From NCBI GenBank assembly GCA_046295455.1, contig JBKBNI010000001.1, positions 1 to 64,000 of the forward strand: a DNA stretch of 64,000 bases. The letters are read 5' to 3'. Every line of letters starts with the position of its first letter. The first letter of the stretch is position 1. This stretch comes from Thermaurantimonas sp046295455. GTDB taxonomy: Bacteria > Bacteroidota > Bacteroidia > Flavobacteriales > Schleiferiaceae. The notes beneath the pieces were generated by a model. That model worked only from the letters and a program-made list of their open reading frames with translations. It was not told the DNA's origin and ran no database searches. Below, piece by piece: positions 44,354 through 52,235 of this stretch. Made by a program: the position numbers and the translations under genes.

Positions 44354-45092
44354 ATGAAAAACAAATTCAACATTTTATCCATAGGTATCATCGCTGTAGC
44401 TCTGATCATCATTGCAGCCATTGGAAGAGATACCTATCTGAATAAGGTACATGCCAATGACGTCATTACCGTGACAGGTCTTGGAAGCAAAGATTTCGAC
44501 AGTGATTTAATCGTGTGAAGCGGTACCTTTTCACGGCAATAAAGATTTGAAAAGAGCGTACACTGAAATAGACCAAGACAGGGAACTGATAAAACAATAT
44601 CTGAATTCTAAAGGTATAGACGACCAACATATTGTATTTCAAAGTATTGTGATCAATAGGGAATTTGATAATCAGTACGACGCTCAATACAACCTACGGC
44701 GAAGCACATTCATGGGGTTTAATCTGATACAGACTGTAACCATCGAGTCAAATGAAGTGGACAAAGTGGAAAATATTGCCCGATCTATCACCGAACTGAT
44801 CAACCTCGGGATCGAGTTCTACTCTCAAAAGCCGCAGTATTTCTACACAAAACTTGCAGAACTCAAACTCGAAATGATCGAAGCAGCCACCAAAGATGCA
44901 TACATGCGTGCAAAAAAAATTGCTTCAAATTCAGGCAGTAAGGTACACAAACTTAAACGCGCCTCTATGGGTGTATTTCAGATAGTAGGCCAAAATTCGA
45001 CAGGGGATTTCACATGGGGTGGCGTTTTCAATACGGATAGCCGCAAAAAGACTGCTTCCATTACACTCAAGTTGGATTATCAGGTTCAATAA
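44354..45092 (+). pseudogene. broken SIMPL-domain (YggE/DUF541-like) protein gene
   Basis: ATG at 44354 opens a frame with an N-terminal membrane anchor (FNILSIGIIAVALIIIAAIG) and the SIMPL start DVITVTGLGSKDFDSDLIV. It meets TGA at 44516, where the family has Trp. A second stop and a one-base frameshift follow near 44540. The remaining SIMPL domain continues in another frame from about 44541 (NKDLKRAYTEIDQDRELIKQYL) to a natural stop at 45092. Both parts together make one normal-length protein of about 245 residues. So this is a pseudogene with two lesions, or an assembly with two errors. The 181-residue downstream piece alone would lack its signal anchor. Confidence 0.75.
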
Positions 45093-45352
45093 AACAACTT
45101 AAAGGAAGATACCGGGCATCAAAATTTGCCGAACAAACAAAATACCGCCCGGCACCTTCTTTTACTTATATCAAAATACCTAATGACACAAAACACCCAA
45201 TTAAAACTGAAAAATTCCCAACTGCTGCCCTTTGAGTCCGCAATGCAACAATCAAAAGATACAGCAGATGGTCCAGATTACCGACTCGCTTAATGAAATT
45301 GAAAAATCGAGCGAATCCTTAATAAGGAAATGAATGGTAAGATCCAATAAAC

Positions 45353-45360
45353 TATCTTTG
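45353..45360 (+). promoter_or_regulatory. Bacteroidota -7 element for the small membrane protein and GWxTD gene
   Basis: TATCTTTG; transcription would start near 45366, which favours the ATG at 45377 over a GTG at 45368. Confidence 0.5.
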
Positions 45361-45376
45361 TAAAAACGTGATCACG

Positions 45377-45562
45377 ATGAAGATATTTCTGATAACCCTA
45401 TTGATGATTGGACTGGCATTTGCCGGCATAGCCATAAAGATCTGGGCAAAGAAAGACGGCAAATTTTCGGGAACATGCGCATCCAATTCACCATATTTGA
45501 ACAAAGAAGGCGAACCGTGCGGATTTTGCGGAGCGATGCCCGACCAACAGTGCAAAAAGTAG
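45377..45562 (+). CDS. small membrane protein with C-terminal cysteine motif
   Basis: 61 residues. One transmembrane helix (KIFLITLLMIGLAFAGIAIKIW) is followed by AKKDGKFSGTCASNSPYLNK and a short cysteine-containing tail, EGEPCGFCGAMPDQQCKK. I recall this architecture as a conserved Bacteroidota small protein of unknown function. The four cysteines (CAS, CGFC, C near the end) suggest metal binding. The 3' end overlaps the GTG start of the GWxTD gene by 13 bases, so expression is coupled. Confidence 0.7.
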   Translation: MKIFLITLLMIGLAFAGIAIKIWAKKDGKFSGTCASNSPYLNKEGEPCGFCGAMPDQQCKK

Positions 45563-46932
45563 GAAACGGTATCCTAAGCCCGGGATATACTGCCTTTGGG
45601 GTCTTATTTTTTTTGGGAATCCTTTCCTTACATTCCTGTAGGAGTAAAACGTACACTTTTTCAAATACAAATTTTGCTTATCTGTATCAGCCGGCAGAGG
45701 TGCTGATCAAGCCTGACTTTGTAATACAGCACATTAGTGATGATTCTTCAGTGATGTATTTCAGAATCAGAAAGGATGATTTTTTGTACGCTCGATCCCC
45801 CAATTCCCAGCTTTTTGAGTCCAATATACAGATTCGGTATGCTGTGGTGCCACACTACGAACTTCCCGGCCAGATCATCGATAGCGGAACAATTTACATC
45901 AAAGAGCCAAAGACTGATACTCTAGGATTTTTTGCCGGCCACATTCCTCTGATGCTGCACCGCAAGCGTGAGGTGCACGACTTCTTGGTGGCTATCACCA
46001 TTCGCGATGCGAACAGAAATCTGGAATACCCTTATTTTCTGTACGCTGACCGGCAAAGTACACATACATCCCAGAATTACCTGGCTATCGATTCAGTGGG
46101 TAATATCTATTTTGAACCGACTGCACGATTGGGTGATAAATTGTGTGTAAGGCATTCTACCTTTAAAGATAAACCTTTGGTTGTTAAATATTCAAATGCA
46201 AATTTTTCCATAGCACTGCCTCCCTTCTCTTCTGATCATGAAATCATCGACACAGAAGATTTCAAAATCGTTGGATACACTGATTCATCGACCGGATGTT
46301 TTGAGTTTACAAAAACCGGGATGTACATTTTTCAATACGACATCAAGTCGATGGAAGGGTACTACATCATGGTGACCAATTCGGACTATCCACTGGTCAA
46401 CAGGCGTCATCAATTGGTAGAACCACTTCGTTATCTGACTACTCAAAAGGAATTTTCAGATCTTCAGGCTTCACAACCAGACTCGATCAAATACCTGGCG
46501 GATCAGTTCTGGCTTGCGCGTGCCGGGAGTGTTGAGCGTGCCCGTAATCTGGTCAAGGCTTACTACGGCAGAGTGCAGCGTGCCAATGAACTCTTTACCT
46601 CCTTCAAGGAAGGATGGAAAACAGACCGCGGCATGATTTATATCGTCTTTGGCCCACCTAATGTAGTGTATCGATATGCTGAGCGCGAAGTTTGGATCTA
46701 TGGTGACGACAATAGTGCCCTTCAGTATCGATTTACATTTACACGAATTCGGCTTCCTTTTTCCGGCTTTTATCACGTCCTGGAAAGAAACGAAAATTAC
46801 CGTTTTATCTGGGGACAAGCCGTGGATGCATGGAGAAACGGCCGCATTTATTCCATCAAAGAAATTAAGCGCGAACAAGATGAAAGAGACCAACAACTCC
46901 GGTTTCAGCGATACCCTTATTTTTGGTTCTAG
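45550..46932 (+). CDS. GWxTD-domain lipoprotein
   Basis: 460 residues from GTG at 45550. The hydrophobic stretch GVLFFLGILSLHSC ends in a lipobox-type cysteine near residue 30, so it is probably a lipoprotein. The C-terminal GWxTD domain is clear: FTSFKEGWKTDRGMIYIVFGPPNVVYRYAEREVWIYGDD is split over residues 370-410, and it ends in QRYPYFWF. The domain is found in Bacteroidota and related phyla, and its function is unknown. A longer frame from 45475 lies inside the preceding gene and shows no signal sequence. It overlaps rlmB by 53 bases. Confidence 0.8.
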   Translation: MQKVGNGILSPGYTAFGVLFFLGILSLHSCRSKTYTFSNTNFAYLYQPAEVLIKPDFVIQHISDDSSVMYFRIRKDDFLYARSPNSQLFESNIQIRYAVVPHYELPGQIIDSGTIYIKEPKTDTLGFFAGHIPLMLHRKREVHDFLVAITIRDANRNLEYPYFLYADRQSTHTSQNYLAIDSVGNIYFEPTARLGDKLCVRHSTFKDKPLVVKYSNANFSIALPPFSSDHEIIDTEDFKIVGYTDSSTGCFEFTKTGMYIFQYDIKSMEGYYIMVTNSDYPLVNRRHQLVEPLRYLTTQKEFSDLQASQPDSIKYLADQFWLARAGSVERARNLVKAYYGRVQRANELFTSFKEGWKTDRGMIYIVFGPPNVVYRYAEREVWIYGDDNSALQYRFTFTRIRLPFSGFYHVLERNENYRFIWGQAVDAWRNGRIYSIKEIKREQDERDQQLRFQRYPYFWF

Positions 46933-47638
46933 ACCGGTGCTCGAAGCCCTGATGGCCGGGCGAAGTATCGACAAAATTCTTGTAAAAAAACAACACGAAC
47001 TTCCCATAGTTAAAGAAATAAAGATCAAGGCACGCGATCTGGGCGTGTATGTTCAGGAGGTTCCGGCTGAAAAATTTTCTTTTCTTAAAAACAAAAACCA
47101 TCAGTTTGTAGCTGCGTGGCTGGCAGAGGTAGACTTCCATTCGGTGGAATCCTTGGTGCCCGAATTACTGGCCAAAGGTATTCTGCCGGTATTGGTATTG
47201 CTGGACAGAATAACCGACGTGCGAAATTTTGGATCCATTGTGCGCACTACCGAATGCCTTGGTGCACATGCCGTGGTGATTCCAAAAAAGGGTAGTGCAT
47301 CAGTAAATAGCGACGCGGTAAAAGCTTCTGCCGGTGCTCTGACTCGACTCCCTGTTTGCCGTGAGAACAACCTGAGGAATACACTTCAATATCTGAACAA
47401 TTGCGGATTTACCACCATTGCCTGTACTGAAAAAGCCAATCGCTCTGTTTATGAATCCCGTGTAAACAAGCCGCTGGCACTGCTGATGGGCAATGAAGAA
47501 AACGGCATCGCTACCGACTTGAGAAAGCTCTGCCAGACTGAGGTAAAGATTCCAATGTGTGGATCCACTGCTTCTTTAAATGTAGCTGTGGCCACCGGTA
47601 TCGCGCTATCGGCACTTTTATCTACACATCAATTGTGA
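46880..47638 (+). CDS. rlmB: 23S rRNA (guanosine-2'-O-)-methyltransferase RlmB, TrmH family
   Basis: 252 residues from ATG 46880 (MKETNNSGFSDTLIFGSRP); the frame upstream is the shadow of the GWxTD gene. The N-terminal substrate-binding domain is LIFGSRPVLEALMAGRSIDKI. SpoU motifs are VLLDRITDVRNFGSIVRTTE, ALLMGNEENGIA and IPMCGSTASLNVAVATGIAL. Characterised RlmB methylates G2251 in the 23S rRNA peptidyl-transferase loop. The 53-base overlap with the GWxTD gene is unusually long. It converges with the cysteine desulfurase gene, with a 10-base overlap at the 3' ends. Confidence 0.92.
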   Translation: MKETNNSGFSDTLIFGSRPVLEALMAGRSIDKILVKKQHELPIVKEIKIKARDLGVYVQEVPAEKFSFLKNKNHQFVAAWLAEVDFHSVESLVPELLAKGILPVLVLLDRITDVRNFGSIVRTTECLGAHAVVIPKKGSASVNSDAVKASAGALTRLPVCRENNLRNTLQYLNNCGFTTIACTEKANRSVYESRVNKPLALLMGNEENGIATDLRKLCQTEVKIPMCGSTASLNVAVATGIALSALLSTHQL

Positions 47639-48753
47639 TACTGTATAAGTCTACCGAGAATATCAGCAAATTGTCTTAATTCTTCTGAGGTAGTGTCTAT
47701 CCCCATAGAAACTCTCACATGAGCCGCCTTAGCCCTCTCCGGGTATAAATAACTGATTACATGCGAGGGTTTGAGGCTTCCGCTGTTGCACGCACTGCCA
47801 GCAGACACCGCCACCTCGGCCATATCCAGGGCAAACAACAGGCGCCCCGTATCAGGCTCTTGTGGGATACTGATATTGACAATTCCTGGATAACGATAAT
47901 CAGAACGCACATCCGGCCCATTGCAAATCACATTGAGAGGCTGCAAATGCTCCATTAACTGTATACTTAAATGCTCAAAACGCCTGAGCATGTCTGAACA
48001 CTGACTCATGCTATATTCCAAAGCTGCTGCCATACCGGGTACCAGAATGGTAGATTCTGTGCCTCCTCTCAGACTTCTCTCCTGTCCACCACCCGCAATG
48101 AATGGATATTTTTTTTGCATCCTTCTGTTGACAAACAGAAAACCTGTCCCTTTGGGGCCATAAAACTTGTGGGCCGAGCCAGCGATGAAATCGGCCTGAT
48201 GAAAATCTGCCTGGTATTTTCCAATGGCTTGTGCTCCATCGATATAGAGCAGTGCATCGTACGTACGACATATTTTCGAAATCTCTGAAATCCGTGTGAT
48301 GTTGCCGAGCTCATTGTTGATCCAAAGCAAGGCGACAAGTACTGGTTTTTCTGCCGATGCAAGCAGTTCTTCGATGTGCTGCAGATTATAGTTTCCATCA
48401 GGTTTCGGGTGTGTGTACTTTACATGGTTGTCCCCGACAGTAAAATGCTGAATGGCCTCGAGTGTGGCTTTATGCTCTATTGGCGAAGTAATTACTGTTT
48501 TGATTCCGGATTTACGGGCCATGTAAAAAACCCAATTTGCCGATTCGGTAGCTCCGGAAGTAAAGTTGATCTCCGCCGGTAGAACTTCGAGCAGCGAAGC
48601 TATTTTTCGTCTGGAGAGTTCCAACTGAACCTTGGCCTTGCGACCCTGGCTGTGAAGGCTCGAAGGATTTCCCCAGACATCCATGGCCTGCATCATGGCT
48701 TCCTTGGCAGGCTTGCAAAGTGGAGTGGTCGATGCGTAATCTAAATAAATCAA
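47629..48753 (-). CDS. cysteine desulfurase (NifS/IscS-like)
   Basis: 374 residues, the usual size for group I cysteine desulfurases. The PLP lysine is in IAGSAHKFYGPKGTGFLF. Other family marks are FTSGATESANWVFYMA, ALLWINNELGNI, GGGQERSLRGGTEST and SAGSACNSGSLKPSHVI with the persulfide-forming Cys. It supplies sulfur for Fe-S clusters or tRNA thiolation. It lies 21 bases after a second class-V aminotransferase-fold gene on the same strand and is probably co-transcribed with it. Whether it is IscS-like or a tRNA-thiolation enzyme cannot be decided here. Confidence 0.9.
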   Translation of the reverse strand: MIYLDYASTTPLCKPAKEAMMQAMDVWGNPSSLHSQGRKAKVQLELSRRKIASLLEVLPAEINFTSGATESANWVFYMARKSGIKTVITSPIEHKATLEAIQHFTVGDNHVKYTHPKPDGNYNLQHIEELLASAEKPVLVALLWINNELGNITRISEISKICRTYDALLYIDGAQAIGKYQADFHQADFIAGSAHKFYGPKGTGFLFVNRRMQKKYPFIAGGGQERSLRGGTESTILVPGMAAALEYSMSQCSDMLRRFEHLSIQLMEHLQPLNVICNGPDVRSDYRYPGIVNISIPQEPDTGRLLFALDMAEVAVSAGSACNSGSLKPSHVISYLYPERAKAAHVRVSMGIDTTSEELRQFADILGRLIQYHN

Positions 48754-48774
48754 TGGACTTTGGTAAGGATTATG

Positions 48775-50289
48775 CTATTCAAACCAGCTTGCAGCACGTA
48801 TTTGTTCAATGTTCTCAGAATCTTTACGATGCGTAAAGGTATTGGACTCAGGATGATACACGTAGTCTTTTGCATAGGTTTCAAAATTCAGTGATACATC
48901 TATGATGGCGTCTGCAATGTATTTGAGCTCCTCTGAAGACATCACAGGATGCAAAGACAGACGTATCCAACCTGGTTTCAGCGAAATATCTCCCCTGTCG
49001 ATAAGGTCAGTGATCATTTTTGACTTCTCTTCGTCTACTCCGAGCAGATAATGACCATAGGTACCGGCACAACTACACCCCCCCCGCACCTGTATGCCAT
49101 ATAAGTCACTGAGCAACCGCACTCCTAAGTTGTAGTGTAATCCTTCTACGTAGTAGGAGATCGCCCCCAGTCGCACTCTGTTGTTTCCTGCGAGAATATG
49201 AAGCCGGGGAACCTTCTGAAGTCTGTCAAAGATGTATTCTACCATTGCGTGCTCGCGCTCGCAAATTTTTTCAGGATCAAGCTTTTCCTTTAGCTGAAAT
49301 ACCTTTGCTGCTTTGATCATTTGGAGAAAACCGGGTGTACCACCATCTTCTCGAATTTCAATATCGTCATAGTAGCTGTGTCCCCCCCAAGGATTGGTCC
49401 AGGTCACCGTACCTCCACCCGGGATATCTGGCGACTTAAGTCGGTAATATTTTTTATTGAAAATGAGCAGTCCGGGAGTACCTGGTCCCCCGAGAAACTT
49501 ATGCGGACTTAAAAATATGGCGTCCAACCATCCAAGAGGTCTATCCGAAGGATGCATATCGATCTTCACATAGGGGCCGGAGCAGGCAAAATCTACAAAA
49601 CAACATCCACCTGCCAGATGCATGCGCTCTGCGATGTCATAATAAGGTGTTTCGATCCCTGTGACATTGCTGCATCCGGTCACTGAGGCATATTTATACT
49701 TTTTGTCTTTATATTTTTCGAGAAGTTCATCAAGGTGGCTTAGATCTACCAACCCATTGGAGTCTGCTCTGATCAGTTCCACTCTGGCGATGGTTTCGAG
49801 CCATGAAGTCTGATTGCTGTGATGTTCCATATGGGTGATAAATACGATGGGCTTCTCCTCCTCAGGAATATTAAAATACTTCGTTAGACAATCCGGATAT
49901 TTGATACCTAAAATGCGTTGAAATTTATTGACGGCTGACGTCATGCCTGTGCCTACTGCCAGAAGCACATCGTCAGGCCCTGCATTTACGCTTTTCTTCA
50001 CAATTTCTCGTGCTAAATGATATGCATGTGTCATCATTGCCCCTGTGTAACTGGTCTCTGTATGCGTATTGGCTACCATTGGTCCAATCTGTTGAAATAG
50101 CCACTCTTCAATCGGCTTATACAATCGACCACTGGCAATCCAATCAGCGTATACCAATGGTTTCTCTCCGTAGGGTGTGTTCAGTTTTGTATCCCAACCA
50201 ATTATATTTCTTCGGAAAAATGAAAAGTGCTCTTCATGCGGCAATTCGAGCTGCTTTTGTGATTTTGATTGGACTATGGCTGATTCCAT
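48775..50289 (-). CDS. class V aminotransferase-fold PLP enzyme (SufS/Csd-like)
   Basis: 504 residues, longer than ordinary SufS (about 410). The PLP lysine is in AIFLSPHKFLGGPGTPGLLI. Other family marks are VFITHMEHHSNQTSWLE, CCFVDFACSGPYVKID and a Cys-rich VRGGCSCAGTYGHYLLG. The C-terminal SLKPGWIRLSLHPVMS is typical of the long, class V aminotransferase-fold proteins in Bacteroidota. Function beyond a PLP-dependent cysteine desulfurase or lyase is uncertain. A -7 element lies at 50312-50319. It precedes the NifS-like gene by 21 bases. Confidence 0.8.
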   Translation of the reverse strand: MESAIVQSKSQKQLELPHEEHFSFFRRNIIGWDTKLNTPYGEKPLVYADWIASGRLYKPIEEWLFQQIGPMVANTHTETSYTGAMMTHAYHLAREIVKKSVNAGPDDVLLAVGTGMTSAVNKFQRILGIKYPDCLTKYFNIPEEEKPIVFITHMEHHSNQTSWLETIARVELIRADSNGLVDLSHLDELLEKYKDKKYKYASVTGCSNVTGIETPYYDIAERMHLAGGCCFVDFACSGPYVKIDMHPSDRPLGWLDAIFLSPHKFLGGPGTPGLLIFNKKYYRLKSPDIPGGGTVTWTNPWGGHSYYDDIEIREDGGTPGFLQMIKAAKVFQLKEKLDPEKICEREHAMVEYIFDRLQKVPRLHILAGNNRVRLGAISYYVEGLHYNLGVRLLSDLYGIQVRGGCSCAGTYGHYLLGVDEEKSKMITDLIDRGDISLKPGWIRLSLHPVMSSEELKYIADAIIDVSLNFETYAKDYVYHPESNTFTHRKDSENIEQIRAASWFE

Positions 50290-50602
50290 ATAGTCGTCAT
50301 TCTATATTCGACAAAAGTACACATGAGCCAGGCTACTTTCTGATTTATAAGCATCTATCCCGGAGATTATTTACCGTTTATCATTAGAATCACCCGGCTT
50401 GATCCAAGCCATTCAAAGATATTCATCGGATCCACCAACAGTTTGTAATACGAATTAATGATCTCTTCCAATCATCTGACTTACCTCATTGGCCTCTATT
50501 GTCCATAGTCCATACATGTAGAGGTACAACTTAAGCAACTGTTTAATAACCATACACGGATTTGTAACCTAATTTCGCAGAGGAATTTTTAATACAGAAC
50601 AT
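50290..50602. other. divergent intergenic region between the PLP enzyme and lpdA
   Basis: 313 bases. It carries the minus-strand -7 element at 50312-50319. On the plus strand TAATTTCG, one mismatch from the consensus, lies a few tens of bases before the lpdA ATG. No gene or RNA structure was evident. Confidence 0.4.
50312..50319 (-). promoter_or_regulatory. Bacteroidota -7 promoter element for the PLP-enzyme pair
   Basis: The minus strand reads TACTTTTG, about 23 bases before the ATG at 50289. Confidence 0.5.
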
Positions 50603-51994
50603 ATGAATTTTGACCTCATCGTATTAGGTACAGGCCCGGGCGGTTATGTAGCTGCGATCAGAGCATCGCAATTGGGAATGAAAGTGGCCGTAGTAGAGAA
50701 GGAATCTCTCGGAGGAATCTGTCTTAACTGGGGCTGTATCCCTACGAAAGCTCTTCTGAAAAGTGCCAACGTATTTGAATACATAAAACACGCCAAGGAT
50801 TACGGCATCGAGATTCATGGCAATGCTGTACCCAATTTTGAATCTGTAATCAAGCGTAGCCGTCAGGTAGCTGCCGGAATGAGCAACGGGGTAAACTTTC
50901 TGATGAAGAAGAATAAAATCACAGTCATTTCAGGATTCGGAAAGGTAAAACCCGGGAAGAAAATTGAAGTGACAGATGCCGATGGCAAGAAAACAGAATA
51001 TATCGCCAAACACATCATTATAGCCACGGGTGGAAGAAGCCGCGAGCTGCCAAACCTTCCGCAAGATGGTAAAAAAATCATCGGCTACCGCGAGGCAATG
51101 AGCCTACCGACACAGCCGAAGAAGATGGTGGTAGTAGGCTCTGGTGCCATTGGAGTCGAATTTGCGTACTTCTACGCAGCCATGGGTACTGAAGTAACCA
51201 TCGTAGAATACATGCCCAACATCGTGCCTATCGAAGATGAAGAAATCTCCAAACAATTAGAACGCTCATTCAAGAAGATGGGCATAAAGATTATGACATC
51301 TTCCGAAGTGACAAAAGCAAATCCAACAAGCGATGGAGTACACGTAACGGTAAAAACCCCCAAAGGAGAAGAAACCATGACGTGCGATGTAGTGCTGTCT
51401 GCCGTAGGTGTAGTTGCAAACATTGAAAACATCGGTCTTGAAGAAGTAGGAATTAAAACTGAAAAAGGAAAAATTGTAGTAGACGAATATTATCGAACCA
51501 ATGTAGAAGGCTATTACGCCATTGGAGATTGCGTGCCGGGTCAGGCGCTGGCACACGTAGCATCAGCTGAGGGTATCATATGCGTTGAAAAAATTGCAGG
51601 ACACCATCCCGAGCCTCTGAATTACAACAACATTCCAGGCTGCACCTACTGCTCACCGGAAATCGCCAGCGTAGGATATACCGAAAAGGCAGCCCGCGAG
51701 GCCGGGTATGAAATTAAGGTCGGAAAATTTCCTTTTTCAGCCAGTGGTAAGGCTTCAGCCGCCGGACACAAAGATGGCTTTGTAAAAGTCATCTTCGATG
51801 CCAAATACGGTGAATTTCTAGGATGTCACATGATAGGCGCAAATGTCACCGAAATGATTGCTGAAGCAGTGGTGGCTCGCAAGTTGGAAACCACCGGACA
51901 TGAAATCATAAAATCCGTGCATCCTCACCCCACAATGAGTGAAGCTATCATGGAAGCGGCCGCCGATGCTTACGGAGAGGTTATTCACCTGTGA
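50603..51994 (+). CDS. lpdA: dihydrolipoyl dehydrogenase
   Basis: 463 residues. It reoxidises protein-bound dihydrolipoate in 2-oxoacid dehydrogenase complexes, using FAD and NAD+. The FAD motif is VLGTGPGGYVAAIRASQLG, the redox disulfide is GGICLNWGCIPTKALLKS, and the NAD motif is VVVGSGAIGVEFAYFYAA. The dimer-interface active site is in KSVHPHPTMSEAIMEA. Its lipoyl substrate depends on LipA at 15740. A terminator follows at 52017-52043. Confidence 0.97.
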   Translation: MNFDLIVLGTGPGGYVAAIRASQLGMKVAVVEKESLGGICLNWGCIPTKALLKSANVFEYIKHAKDYGIEIHGNAVPNFESVIKRSRQVAAGMSNGVNFLMKKNKITVISGFGKVKPGKKIEVTDADGKKTEYIAKHIIIATGGRSRELPNLPQDGKKIIGYREAMSLPTQPKKMVVVGSGAIGVEFAYFYAAMGTEVTIVEYMPNIVPIEDEEISKQLERSFKKMGIKIMTSSEVTKANPTSDGVHVTVKTPKGEETMTCDVVLSAVGVVANIENIGLEEVGIKTEKGKIVVDEYYRTNVEGYYAIGDCVPGQALAHVASAEGIICVEKIAGHHPEPLNYNNIPGCTYCSPEIASVGYTEKAAREAGYEIKVGKFPFSASGKASAAGHKDGFVKVIFDAKYGEFLGCHMIGANVTEMIAEAVVARKLETTGHEIIKSVHPHPTMSEAIMEAAADAYGEVIHL

Positions 51995-52016
51995 AATCAG
52001 GATAAGAATAATTCAA

Positions 52017-52043
52017 AACCTGGTCAAATGATCAGGTTTTTTT
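52017..52043 (+). terminator. intrinsic terminator of lpdA
   Basis: AACCTGGTC pairs with GATCAGGTT (one G-T wobble) around a tight loop, followed by TTTTTTATTTT. It lies 22 bases after the stop. Confidence 0.75.
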
Positions 52044-52061
52044 ATTTTCAGAAATAAAAAA

Positions 52062-52079
52062 ACCCACCATATGGTGGGT
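52062..52079 (-). terminator. intrinsic terminator of tRNA-Gln
   Basis: ACCCACCATATGGTGGGT is a perfect palindrome. On the minus strand a run of seven T follows. It begins 10 bases after the mature tRNA 3' end. Confidence 0.75.
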
Positions 52080-52088
52080 AATCTCAAG

Positions 52089-52160
52089 TTGCCCGAGCTG
52101 GATTCGAACCAACACAGACGGAACCAAAATCCGTAGTCCTGCCATTAGACGATCGGGCAA
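52089..52160 (-). tRNA. tRNA-Gln (anticodon TTG)
   Basis: The minus strand folds into a complete cloverleaf of 72 bases. The acceptor stem is TTGCCCG with CGGGCAA, the D-loop contains CTAATGGCAGGA, the anticodon stem is ACGGA/TCCGT around the loop TTTTGGT (anticodon TTG), and the T-loop is GTTCGAATC. CCA is not encoded. A promoter (TTG-N19-TATATTTG) lies just upstream and a terminator downstream. Confidence 0.93.
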
Positions 52161-52179
52161 TAGGTTAAAAATCGGGTTG

Positions 52180-52209
52180 CAAATATAAAATGCCGGTTCA
52201 CTTTTACAA
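52180..52209 (-). promoter_or_regulatory. Bacteroidota promoter (TTG-N19-TATATTTG) for tRNA-Gln
   Basis: On the minus strand TTG at 52209-52207 is followed after 19 bases by TATATTTG at 52187-52180. The tRNA begins 20 bases further on. Confidence 0.6.
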
Positions 52210-52235
52210 ATCATTCATTTAAAACAATCTCACTA

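Noticed and set aside
44516..44518. UGA read as tryptophan.
   Set aside because: Other genes here use TGA as a normal stop, for example the coupled TGATG junction at 8573 and the engB stop at 40542. A second stop and a frameshift follow, so decay or sequencing error is simpler.
44547..45092. A stand-alone 181-residue protein.
   Set aside because: It is the downstream piece of the broken SIMPL gene and lacks the signal anchor and first strand.
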